Shown piece after piece: positions 25,798 to 35,314 of a stretch of 64,000 bases of DNA. Source of the stretch: JAWLBY01 sp041687455 (lineage in GTDB: Bacteria > Pseudomonadota > Gammaproteobacteria > Xanthomonadales > Xanthomonadaceae); NCBI GenBank assembly GCA_041687455.1, contig JAWLBY010000005.1, positions 172,270 to 236,269 of the forward strand. Reading direction: 5' to 3'. Made by a program: the position numbers and the translations under genes. A model generated the notes under the pieces. The model made no database searches, was not told the origin of the DNA, and saw nothing but the letters and a program-made list of their open reading frames with translations. How positions within the stretch are numbered: position 1 is the stretch's first letter; the number at the start of each line of letters is the position of its first letter.

Positions 25798-27633
25798 ATG
25801 ATCAAGCGTCTGCTCAAATGGACGTCCGTGCTGCTGCTCGCGGTGGTCGTCGTCGGTGGCGGGCTCGCCGCCCACACCTGGTACGCGAAGCCGCTCAGCA
25901 TCGACTGGTTCTACAGCCGGGTGTTCCTGCAGGTCGCGCTGGACAATCCCGAGATGCTGACCCAGATGCGGCTGCTCGATCCGCTCGGCATCAAGGGCCA
26001 CAATGCCCGCCTGGCCGACGCGTCGCTGGCCCGCGGCGAAGCCGAGCTTGCCAGGTTCGAACGCGACTACGCCACGTTCAAGTCCTACGATCGCAGCAAC
26101 TACCGCGGCCAGGACCTCATCTCGTACGACATCTTCGACGCATTCCTCGGCGACATGCTGGCCGACGGTCGGCGCTTCCGCTATCACAACTTCCCGGTCA
26201 ACCAGATGTTCGGCGCCCAGAGCGGCCTGCCGAACTTCATGGCCAACAGCCATTTCGTCGAAAGCGAGCGTGACGCGCGCGACTACATCAGTCGGCTGCA
26301 CCAGTTCGGCACGCGCTTCGACCAGGTCATCGAAGGGCTGCAGCACCGCGAGTCGCTCGGCATCGTGCCGCCGCGCTTCACGGTCGAGAAGGTGCTCGAT
26401 CAGATGCGCGGCTTCATCGACATGCCGGCCACCGGGCACATGCTGTACACGACGTTTGACGAGAAGCTCGGCAAGATCGCCGAGGACGACCTGCCGGTCG
26501 CAACCCGCGAAGCGTTGCGTGCCGAAGTGGCGCAGGCGATCGAACAGGTCGTCTATCCGTCCTACCGCAGGCTGATCGCGCATCACGAGGCGTTGCTGCC
26601 CAGGGCCACCAGCAACGATGGCGTCTGGCGACTGCCGGATGGTGAAGCGTTCTACGCCTGGCGGATCCGCAATCAGACCACCACTGACATGTCGGCCGAC
26701 CAGATCCACGACATCGGCGTGGCCGAAGTCGAGCGGATCGCGGCCGAGATGGATGCGATCCTGGCTGCCGAAGGGCTGACCGAAGGCACCGTCGGCGAGC
26801 GTGTGCAGACGATCGCCAAACGCGAGGACCAGTTGTATCCGGACAACGAGGAAGGCCGGCAGCAGATCCTCGCCGACTACCAGGCGATCATCGACGACAT
26901 CAGCGCGAATCTCGACAACTGGTTCGGACGCCAGCCGGGAGCCAGGGTCGAGGTGCGGCGGGTGCCGGAGTTCTCGCAGAAGACCGCGCCGGGTGCCTAC
27001 TACCAGGGCCCGTCGCTGGACGGCAAGCGGCCCGGCGTGTTCTTCGCCAACCTGCGCAACGTCGCAGAGATCCCACGCTTCGGCATGCGCACGCTGGCCT
27101 ATCACGAAGCTGTGCCCGGCCACCACTTCCAGATCGCGCTGGCGCAGGAACTCGAAGGCCTGCCGATGTTCCGCCGCTTCCTGCCGTTCACGGTGTACTC
27201 GGAAGGCTGGGCGCTGTACTCCGAGCGGGTTGCCTGGGAAGCCGGCTTCCAGAGCAATCCGCTCGACAACCTCGGCCGACTGCAGGCGGAAATGTTCCGC
27301 GCGGTACGGCTGGTGGTCGACACCGGCATGCATGCCAAGCGCTGGAGCCGCGAACAGGCGATCGACTACATGCTTGCCTATACCGGCATGGGGCACGACG
27401 AGGTGGTCGCCGAAATCGAGCGCTATCTGGTCAATCCGGGCCAGGCGCTGGCCTACAAGGTCGGCATGCTGAAGATGGTCGAATTGCGCGAGAAGGCCCA
27501 GCGCGAGCTCGGCGAGCGCTTCGACGTGCGCGCCTTCCACGATCTGGTGCTGGGCTCCGGCGCGGTGCCGATCTTCATCCTCGAGCGCCTGGTCGACGAC
27601 TGGATCACCGGACAGAAGCAGGCGTCGATCTGA
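25798..27633 (+). CDS. DUF885 family putative metallohydrolase
   Basis: 611 residues with an N-terminal signal or anchor helix (LLKWTSVLLLAVVVVGGGLAAHT). The family hallmark LAYHEAVPGHHFQIAL (His436, Glu437, His441) and the downstream YSEGWALYSERVAWEAG resemble a zinc peptidase active site. DUF885 proteins are presumed secreted or periplasmic metallopeptidases; no substrate is known to me. The start at 25798 places the signal at the N-terminus. A GC-rich hairpin follows the stop. Confidence 0.85.
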   Translation: MIKRLLKWTSVLLLAVVVVGGGLAAHTWYAKPLSIDWFYSRVFLQVALDNPEMLTQMRLLDPLGIKGHNARLADASLARGEAELARFERDYATFKSYDRSNYRGQDLISYDIFDAFLGDMLADGRRFRYHNFPVNQMFGAQSGLPNFMANSHFVESERDARDYISRLHQFGTRFDQVIEGLQHRESLGIVPPRFTVEKVLDQMRGFIDMPATGHMLYTTFDEKLGKIAEDDLPVATREALRAEVAQAIEQVVYPSYRRLIAHHEALLPRATSNDGVWRLPDGEAFYAWRIRNQTTTDMSADQIHDIGVAEVERIAAEMDAILAAEGLTEGTVGERVQTIAKREDQLYPDNEEGRQQILADYQAIIDDISANLDNWFGRQPGARVEVRRVPEFSQKTAPGAYYQGPSLDGKRPGVFFANLRNVAEIPRFGMRTLAYHEAVPGHHFQIALAQELEGLPMFRRFLPFTVYSEGWALYSERVAWEAGFQSNPLDNLGRLQAEMFRAVRLVVDTGMHAKRWSREQAIDYMLAYTGMGHDEVVAEIERYLVNPGQALAYKVGMLKMVELREKAQRELGERFDVRAFHDLVLGSGAVPIFILERLVDDWITGQKQASI

Positions 27634-27646
27634 CCGACCATGCATG

Positions 27647-27673
27647 GAAGAGCGCCGACCGGCGGCGCTCTTC
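27647..27673 (+). terminator. Hairpin after the DUF885 gene
   Basis: A perfect 11-bp stem (GAAGAGCGCCG with its complement) with a 5-nt loop, 13 bp after the stop. No T tract follows, so it could be a terminator or an mRNA-stabilising hairpin. Confidence 0.5.
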
Positions 27674-28001
27674 GGGTCGCGATTGCCGGGCCACTGCTGT
27701 CCGGGAAACATGACGGGCACCGAATCTCGCGACACCGTCATCCCGGCGGCCGCCCACTACTGTCCGGGAACAAATCTTCGCGCCCGCTTGCAGGCACTCG
27801 CTCGCTTGCAGGCAAAGGCCAAGCCCAACACTTGCCACCTGAAACCATGGCTGTGGCCGCCGACTCGGATTCGCGACGCTGCTGCCCGTCATCCCGGCGA
27901 AGGCCTGGCGAAGGCCGGGATCCATCCTGATTCTGCTTTCGGAGCAACCGATTGCGCGTAAAGCACGATCCCGCGCGGCTGGAGGCCGGCCTGTCCTGAG
28001 T

Positions 28002-28035
28002 CTGGCGAAGGGCCGGAATGACGGCCCTTCGCCAG
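28002..28035 (-). terminator. Strong hairpin downstream of the rimO/DUF3025 genes
   Basis: CTGGCGAAGGGCCG pairs perfectly with its complement around a 6-nt loop, 38 bp past the stop of the DUF3025 gene on the minus strand. There is no T run, so it may be a REP-type or processing hairpin rather than an intrinsic terminator. Confidence 0.45.
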
Positions 28036-28073
28036 CCGTGGCGGCGGCTGGCGGGCGGTCTCGCGATCGCCTG

Positions 28074-28922
28074 CTAACCGTCGTCGAGGCGGTCCGTCAT
28101 CGCGGATGACCGCAGCGGCGCCGGATAAGCGCGCCCCGCGCGCAGCGGCTGGAAGCACGCTGCACTGCGCAGGAATCCGGGCACGCCGGCGCTGGCGTGC
28201 CATCCCGGCAGCCCCATCAGCGGCAGCGGCCGCAGCTCGAGCGGATCGCGCAGCAGGCGGCCATCGGCGATCTGGCCGGTGATCGCGTCGAGGCTGTCGT
28301 CGCGCTCGGCGGCCGGATCGGCGGCTTGCACGACCAACGCCTTGCCGCACAGCAGGCGCTGCGGATCGAGCGCATGTTCCAGCAACGCATGGCCGACGAT
28401 GATGCACTCGAACGCATCACGGTCCAGGCCCTGGAACAGGCCGACCCAATCGTGTCGGCTCCAGGCGTCGATGCGTTCGCGATCGCGCAACAACAGCACC
28501 GCGCCGGCCTCGTCGAAGTGGGTCAGCGCGCATTGCGCGCGAGTCCGCGTTCGCGGGCCGACCTCGGCGATGTCCCGCACCTGGCGCGCGTTCAGCGCGC
28601 GCTTGAGCGCCGGATGGAGCATCCAGACCAGCGCGTTGAACAGATCGTGCCAGTTGCAGCGACGGGTCGCGATGATGCCGCGCTCGGCGATCCGCTGCTC
28701 GTAGTGCAGTCCGTCGGCGAGCAGCTCAGGGTTCTGTTCGAGCAACCGCAACGGCCGTTCGCCGTGACGCTCGATCAACGGCGCGGCCACTGCGTCGATC
28801 GTCGCGACCTCCGGCCAGTCTGCGTCGACCAGCCAGTCGCGCCAGCGCGCAAGATCGGCGAACGGCGGTGCATCAATGACCCGCCGGTCGAGCTGCGCGC
28901 GTGCCGGTGCGACAAACCGCAT
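28074..28922 (-). CDS. DUF3025 domain-containing protein
   Basis: 282 residues, soluble, no signal peptide. The family motif NWHDLFNALVWMLHPALKRALN is present near residue 95, followed by TRAQCALTHFDEAGAVLL and FECIIVGHALLEHAL. The function of DUF3025 is unknown to me. The start at 28922 (MRFVAPARAQ) leaves 19 bp after rimO on the same strand, so they are likely co-transcribed; the open frame upstream overlaps rimO and is ignored. The C-terminal 40 residues are Arg/Ala-rich and less conserved in look. Confidence 0.82.
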   Translation of the reverse strand: MRFVAPARAQLDRRVIDAPPFADLARWRDWLVDADWPEVATIDAVAAPLIERHGERPLRLLEQNPELLADGLHYEQRIAERGIIATRRCNWHDLFNALVWMLHPALKRALNARQVRDIAEVGPRTRTRAQCALTHFDEAGAVLLLRDRERIDAWSRHDWVGLFQGLDRDAFECIIVGHALLEHALDPQRLLCGKALVVQAADPAAERDDSLDAITGQIADGRLLRDPLELRPLPLMGLPGWHASAGVPGFLRSAACFQPLRAGRAYPAPLRSSAMTDRLDDG

Positions 28923-28941
28923 TGCCGCCGCTCGCCGTTGG

Positions 28942-30309
28942 CTAGCGCGCGACCAGTCCGTACAGGTCGTGCTCGTCGCTGCCCATGATGTCGACCTCGA
29001 CGAACTGGCCCGGCCGCAGGCCGGCCTCGGCGCCATCCTGGATCTGCACGGTGCCGTCGATCTCCGGCGCGTCGGCGCGCGAACGACCGATCGCCAGCTC
29101 GCCGTCGATGTAATCGATCAGCACCTGCTGCCGCGTGCCGACCCTGGCCTCGAGTTTGTCGGCGCTGATCTCGGCCTGCAGCTCCATGAAGCGCTGCAGC
29201 CGTTCCTGCTTGAGTTCCTCCGGAACCGCACCAGGCAGGTCGTTGGCGGCAGCGCCATCGACCGGCGAGTAGGCGAACGCGCCGACCCGGTCGAGCTGCA
29301 CGTCGTCGATGAAATCGAGCAGTTGCTCGAAATCGTCCTCGGTCTCGCCCGGGAAGCCGACGATGAAAGTCGAGCGGATCGTGATGTCGGGGCAGACTTC
29401 GCGCCAGCCGGCAATCCGTTCGCGGATCCGGTCGATCGCACCGGGCCGCTTCATCGCCTTCAGGATCCGCGGGCTGGCGTGCTGGAACGGGATGTCGAGA
29501 TATGGCAACAGTTTCGGCATGCCGTTCGACTGTTCGGCCATCAGCGGCACGATGTCGTCGACATGCGGATACGGATAGACGTAGTGCAACCGGGTCCAGA
29601 CACCGAGCTCGGCCAGCCCCTCGCAGAGCGCCTTCATCCGGGTCTGGTAGGCCCGTCCGCGCCACTCGCGTTCGGCGTACTTCAGATCGACACCGTAGGC
29701 ACTGGTGTCCTGCGAGATCACCAGCAGTTCGCGGACGCCGCCGCGGACCAGTTTCTCGGCCTCGCGCAGCACCTCGTCGACCGGCCGGCTGACCAGGTCG
29801 CCGCGCATGCCCGGAATGATGCAGAAGCTGCAGCGATGATTGCAGCCTTCGGAGATTTTCAGATAGGCGTAGTGCTTCGGCGTCAGCTTGATGCCGATGT
29901 CGTCCGCATCCGCCTCGAGTGGCCGCCGCGGCAGCAGGTCGACGAACGGGTCGTGCTTCGGCGGCAGCGCCGCATGCACGGCACTCATGACGCTCGCGTA
30001 GTCCTGCGGACCGCTGATCGACAGCACGTCCGGATGCGCCTCGCGGATCTGCTCGGGCCGCTTGCCGAGACAGCCGGTCACGATGACCTTGCCGTTCTCG
30101 GCCAGCGCTTCGCCGATCGCATCGAGCGACTCGGCGACCGCCGAATCGATGAATCCGCAGGTATTGACGACGACGACGTCGGCAGCGTCGTAGGTCGGCA
30201 CGATCTCGTAGCCCTCGACCCGGAGCTGGGTCAGGATGCGCTCGGAATCGACCAGCGCCTTCGGGCACCCGAGGCTGACGAAACCGACTTTCGGCTGGCT
30301 GGAACTCAT
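28942..30309 (-). CDS. rimO: Ribosomal protein S12 methylthiotransferase
   Basis: A 455-residue radical-SAM enzyme that methylthiolates Asp89 of ribosomal protein S12. The N-terminal cluster-binding domain has cysteines in VSLGCPKALVDSE, NTCGFI and VTGCLGKR. The radical-SAM motif is KISEGCNHRCSFCIIPGMRG. A TRAM domain forms the C-terminus (GTRQQVLIDY ... GQFVEVDIMGSDEHDLYGLV). SLGCPKA and CSFCIIP are typical of RimO rather than MiaB. The start at 30309 (MSSSQPKVGFVSLGCPK) is the family start; upstream codons are an Arg/Pro-rich extension. Confidence 0.97.
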   Translation of the reverse strand: MSSSQPKVGFVSLGCPKALVDSERILTQLRVEGYEIVPTYDAADVVVVNTCGFIDSAVAESLDAIGEALAENGKVIVTGCLGKRPEQIREAHPDVLSISGPQDYASVMSAVHAALPPKHDPFVDLLPRRPLEADADDIGIKLTPKHYAYLKISEGCNHRCSFCIIPGMRGDLVSRPVDEVLREAEKLVRGGVRELLVISQDTSAYGVDLKYAEREWRGRAYQTRMKALCEGLAELGVWTRLHYVYPYPHVDDIVPLMAEQSNGMPKLLPYLDIPFQHASPRILKAMKRPGAIDRIRERIAGWREVCPDITIRSTFIVGFPGETEDDFEQLLDFIDDVQLDRVGAFAYSPVDGAAANDLPGAVPEELKQERLQRFMELQAEISADKLEARVGTRQQVLIDYIDGELAIGRSRADAPEIDGTVQIQDGAEAGLRPGQFVEVDIMGSDEHDLYGLVAR

Positions 30310-30513
30310 TGCGGATATCACGGGTGCGGTCGGGCTGCCGGCGCAGGCCGCGCCAGCAGGCAAACGGAACGGAGAGGGGCCGGACGGTCGTCCTGACCGC
30401 CGTCGCGCCCGGCAGGCGGGCAAGCCGCGCGATTATAGTCCGACGCGCGCCACGCGGTCGGCCTGCGGCTTATGCTTGTGCCCGCACCCACCCGAATGGA
30501 CGAGGACGCACCG

Positions 30514-31173
30514 ATGGGCCACCCGGTCTCGCTCGAAACCCCACGCGGACGCATAAGCGGCTGGCGCGCCGATCCGCCGATACCGGCCAAGGGCGTGCTG
30601 ATCGTCGTGCAGGAGATCTTCGGCGTGAACGCGCATATCCGGCAGGTCGTCGACCGCTTCGCCGCGCACGGCTTCATCGCGGTCGCTCCGGCATTCTTCG
30701 ACCATGTCGACTACCACATCGAACTCGACTACGACGACGCCGGCATCGCCCGCGGACGCGAACTGGTCGAGCAGATCGGTTTCGACGCGGTGCTCGACGA
30801 CATCGGCGCGGTCGAGCGGCAACTGACCGCCGAAGGCAGGATCGGCGTGGTCGGTTTCTGCTGGGGCGGTACGGTCGCCTATCTGGCCAACACGCGGCTC
30901 GGACTGCCGGCCGTCAGCTATTACGGCGGCCGCACCGTGCCGTTCCTGCACGAGCGCCTGCGCGCGCCGATGGAGTTCCATTTCGGCGAGCGCGATCCGA
31001 TCATTTCCGCCGAGGATGTGGCGGCCCACCGCGACGCGCATCCCGACGCAAGCTTCTACGTCTATCCGGCCGGACACGGATTCAACTGCGATCAGCGCGC
31101 CGACTTCGATCCCGACAGCTCCCGCACAGCGATGGACCGCACGATCAACTTCTTCTCCCGCGTGCTGCGCTAG
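30514..31173 (+). CDS. Dienelactone hydrolase family protein
   Basis: 219 residues, alpha/beta hydrolase fold, no signal peptide. The nucleophile motif is GFCWGG (Cys as in true dienelactone hydrolases), with the Glu of VVQEIFGVN near the N-terminus, Asp in FGERDPI and His in PAGHGFNCDQ completing the expected active site. I chose the ATG at 30514 because GAGGA sits 7 nt before it; in-frame ATGs at 30472 and 30496 are alternatives. Substrate unknown; the family is broad and no catabolic genes adjoin it. A HIT gene follows after 17 bp. Confidence 0.85.
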   Translation: MGHPVSLETPRGRISGWRADPPIPAKGVLIVVQEIFGVNAHIRQVVDRFAAHGFIAVAPAFFDHVDYHIELDYDDAGIARGRELVEQIGFDAVLDDIGAVERQLTAEGRIGVVGFCWGGTVAYLANTRLGLPAVSYYGGRTVPFLHERLRAPMEFHFGERDPIISAEDVAAHRDAHPDASFYVYPAGHGFNCDQRADFDPDSSRTAMDRTINFFSRVLR

Positions 31174-31190
31174 GCGTGGCGAGGAACGCC

Positions 31191-31640
31191 ATGCAATACG
31201 TCCGCTCGAACTTCGCGCTCGATGCCCGGCTCGCCGACGACACCCACCCAGTGGCCGAGCTCGAATTGAGTTCGCTGCGCCTGATGGACGATGCCAACTA
31301 TCCGTGGCTGCTGCTGGTGCCGCGGGTCGCCGGGGTCAGCGAGCTGATCGACCTGGAAGACGAACAGCGGCGGCAGCTCGTCGCCGAGATCGACCGCATC
31401 TCGAGGCTACTGAAATCGCTGTTCCGGCCGGACAAGCTCAATGTCGCGGCGCTCGGCAACGTGGTGCCGCAACTGCACGTGCACCTGATTGCCCGCTATC
31501 GCGACGACCCGGCCTGGCCGGCGCCGGTCTGGGGCCGCCTGCATGCGCGGCCGTACGAAACCGATGCGCTGGCGGAACGGATCGGCCAACTGCGCGATGC
31601 GCTGGACATCACCGAACCGGGAGCGCGGACTCTGTCCTGA
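31191..31640 (+). CDS. HIT-family (histidine triad) protein
   Basis: A 149-residue HIT-fold protein. The motif reads QLHVHLIARYRDDPAWPAPVWG: His96 and His98 are present but the third triad position (residue 100) is Ile. The surrounding ALGNVVPQLH and DPAWPAPVWG match a proteobacterial HIT subgroup in which the triad is often incomplete. Family members hydrolyse or transfer nucleotides; activity here is uncertain. An AGGA motif lies 6 nt before the ATG. Likely co-transcribed with the hydrolase gene 17 bp upstream. Confidence 0.85.
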   Translation: MQYVRSNFALDARLADDTHPVAELELSSLRLMDDANYPWLLLVPRVAGVSELIDLEDEQRRQLVAEIDRISRLLKSLFRPDKLNVAALGNVVPQLHVHLIARYRDDPAWPAPVWGRLHARPYETDALAERIGQLRDALDITEPGARTLS

Positions 31641-31755
31641 TGGCTGCGACTTCGGTCGCGAGCTCGGCGTCACGCGACACCGGACGATGGGACGCGCCCA
31701 GGAGCGCCGGCACCGACGAATCACGGCCCGGATTCGCGCTACGCCGTCGCGACGA

Positions 31756-32325
31756 TCAGGTGACCGGCAGCGTCACGCCGCGCTGGCCCTGGTACTTGCC
31801 GCCACGGTCGGCGTAGCTGGTGTCGCAGACCTGGTCCGACTCGAAGAACAGCATCTGCGCAACGCCCTCGTTGGCGTAGATCTTGGCCGGTAGCGGCGTC
31901 GTGTTCGAGAACTCGAGCGTCACGTGGCCTTCCCACTCGGGTTCGAGCGGCGTCACGTTGACGATGATGCCGCAACGCGCGTAGGTGCTCTTGCCGAGGC
32001 AGACCACCAGCACTGAACGCGGAACCCGGAAATACTCGACCGTCCGCGCCAGCGCGAAGCTGTTCGGCGGGATGATGCAGACGTCGGATTCGACGTCGAC
32101 GAAGCTCGACCGATCGAACTCCTTCGGATCGACGATCGTCGAGTTGATGTTGGTGAAGATCTTGAACTCGCGTGCGCAGCGCACGTCGTAGCCGTAGCTC
32201 GACGTTCCGTACGACACCAGCCGCCGACCTTCGGCGTCGCGCTTGACCTGGCCTGGCTCGAACGGCTCGATCATGCCGTGGCTTTCGGCCATTTCGCGGA
32301 TCCAGCGGTCGCTCTTGATACTCAT
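31756..32325 (-). CDS. dcd: dCTP deaminase
   Basis: A 189-residue trimeric enzyme that deaminates dCTP to dUTP for thymidylate synthesis. Signatures are SYGTSSYGYDVRCAREFKIF, the catalytic Glu in TPLEPEWEGHVTLEFSNTTPLPAKIYANEG and the C-terminal SYADRGGKYQGQRGVTLP, which folds over the active site. Length is typical. It is separated from apbC by an inserted-looking subtilisin gene; in related genomes dcd, apbC and metG are usually closer together. Confidence 0.98.
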   Translation of the reverse strand: MSIKSDRWIREMAESHGMIEPFEPGQVKRDAEGRRLVSYGTSSYGYDVRCAREFKIFTNINSTIVDPKEFDRSSFVDVESDVCIIPPNSFALARTVEYFRVPRSVLVVCLGKSTYARCGIIVNVTPLEPEWEGHVTLEFSNTTPLPAKIYANEGVAQMLFFESDQVCDTSYADRGGKYQGQRGVTLPVT

Positions 32326-32349
32326 CGGTCGGTCCTCGCGGGGGGCCGT

Positions 32350-32355
32350 ATTCTA
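32350..32355 (-). promoter_or_regulatory. Candidate dcd -10 box
   Basis: TAGAAT on the minus strand, 24 nt before the dcd start, in GC-rich surroundings; a GAGGA ribosome binding site lies between it and the ATG. Confidence 0.35.
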
Positions 32356-32457
32356 GCCGCAAAGCGCGCGTCGGGCTTCGGACTTGCGCCGGCCGCCGCG
32401 CCCGCTCGAAGGCTCGGCCCGCGGGCGCCGATCGTCGCGCCTCGGGCGACGCAAATG

Positions 32458-32488
32458 AAAAAGGGCCCGGACGCGCCGAGCCCTTTTT
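32458..32488 (-). terminator. Intrinsic terminator after the second subtilisin gene
   Basis: AAAAAGGGC at 32458-32466 pairs with GCCCTTTTT at 32480-32488, and an inner CGG/CCG pair extends the stem. It lies 20 bp past the stop at 32509 and ends in a T run on the minus strand. The A/T symmetry lets it work in both directions. Confidence 0.85.
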
Positions 32489-32508
32489 CGTTCAGCGGTG
32501 AAACCGGA

Positions 32509-33870
<1,362 letters not shown>

Positions 33871-34008
33871 TGGATTGGGAACGCCGGGCGATCGGGATGG
33901 CCGAGCTCGGCGGCGCAGGCACGTTAATCAGCGATTCAGCTTGGCCGCATCTTGCGTCGCAGCATTTTCGTGGTTTTGCCGATAGGCGGTATTTTTCCGG
34001 GACCCAGC

Positions 34009-34024
34009 GGTGACACGAGTCACC
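34009..34024. promoter_or_regulatory. Short palindrome upstream of the second subtilisin gene
   Basis: GGTGAC-ACGA-GTCACC, a perfect 6-bp inverted repeat about 140 bp upstream of the protease start, within the 231-bp gap to apbC. It could be an operator or a weak hairpin. Confidence 0.2.
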
Positions 34025-34101
34025 GATGAACGGTTATTGCGTGATAGAGCGCGCGAAATCGACTCGTTCGGCTCAAGCCCGATCGCAGCGCGAATCCCGC
34101 C

Positions 34102-35187
<1,086 letters not shown>

Positions 35188-35280
35188 GGGCGGGCTCTTC
35201 GGTGTTCCGGGGGCTGCATGCTACCGCCTCGCCGCTGCACGGCAAGCGACCGCGGCGCCGCGGGGCCCGCAGGCGCGCCG

Positions 35281-35286
35281 TACAAT
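35281..35286 (+). promoter_or_regulatory. Candidate metG -10 box
   Basis: TACAAT, 28 nt before the metG start, the only A/T-rich hexamer in the divergent apbC-metG gap. No clear -35. Confidence 0.35.
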
Positions 35287-35314
35287 AGTCAGCTTTCCGC
35301 TGCTTTCACGGACG

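Larger units (their letters stand above)
27634..28073. repeat. Repeat-rich intergenic region
   Basis: About 440 bp without a gene. It holds the hairpin after the DUF885 gene and two 17-mers that differ at one base (CCACTGCTGTCCGGGAA at 27691 and CCACTACTGTCCGGGAA at 27754). A short inverted repeat ATCCCGGC...GCCGGGAT lies at about 27893-27920, the kind of motif dispersed between genes in many proteobacteria. A 14-bp perfect hairpin closes the region at 28002-28035. It looks like an accumulation site for small dispersed repeats. Confidence 0.5.

Noticed and set aside
25570..27741. Long minus-strand open frame opposite the DUF885 gene
   Set aside because: Antisense of a well-supported gene with metal-binding motifs; the translated product shows only an Arg/His/Asp-rich mirror pattern.
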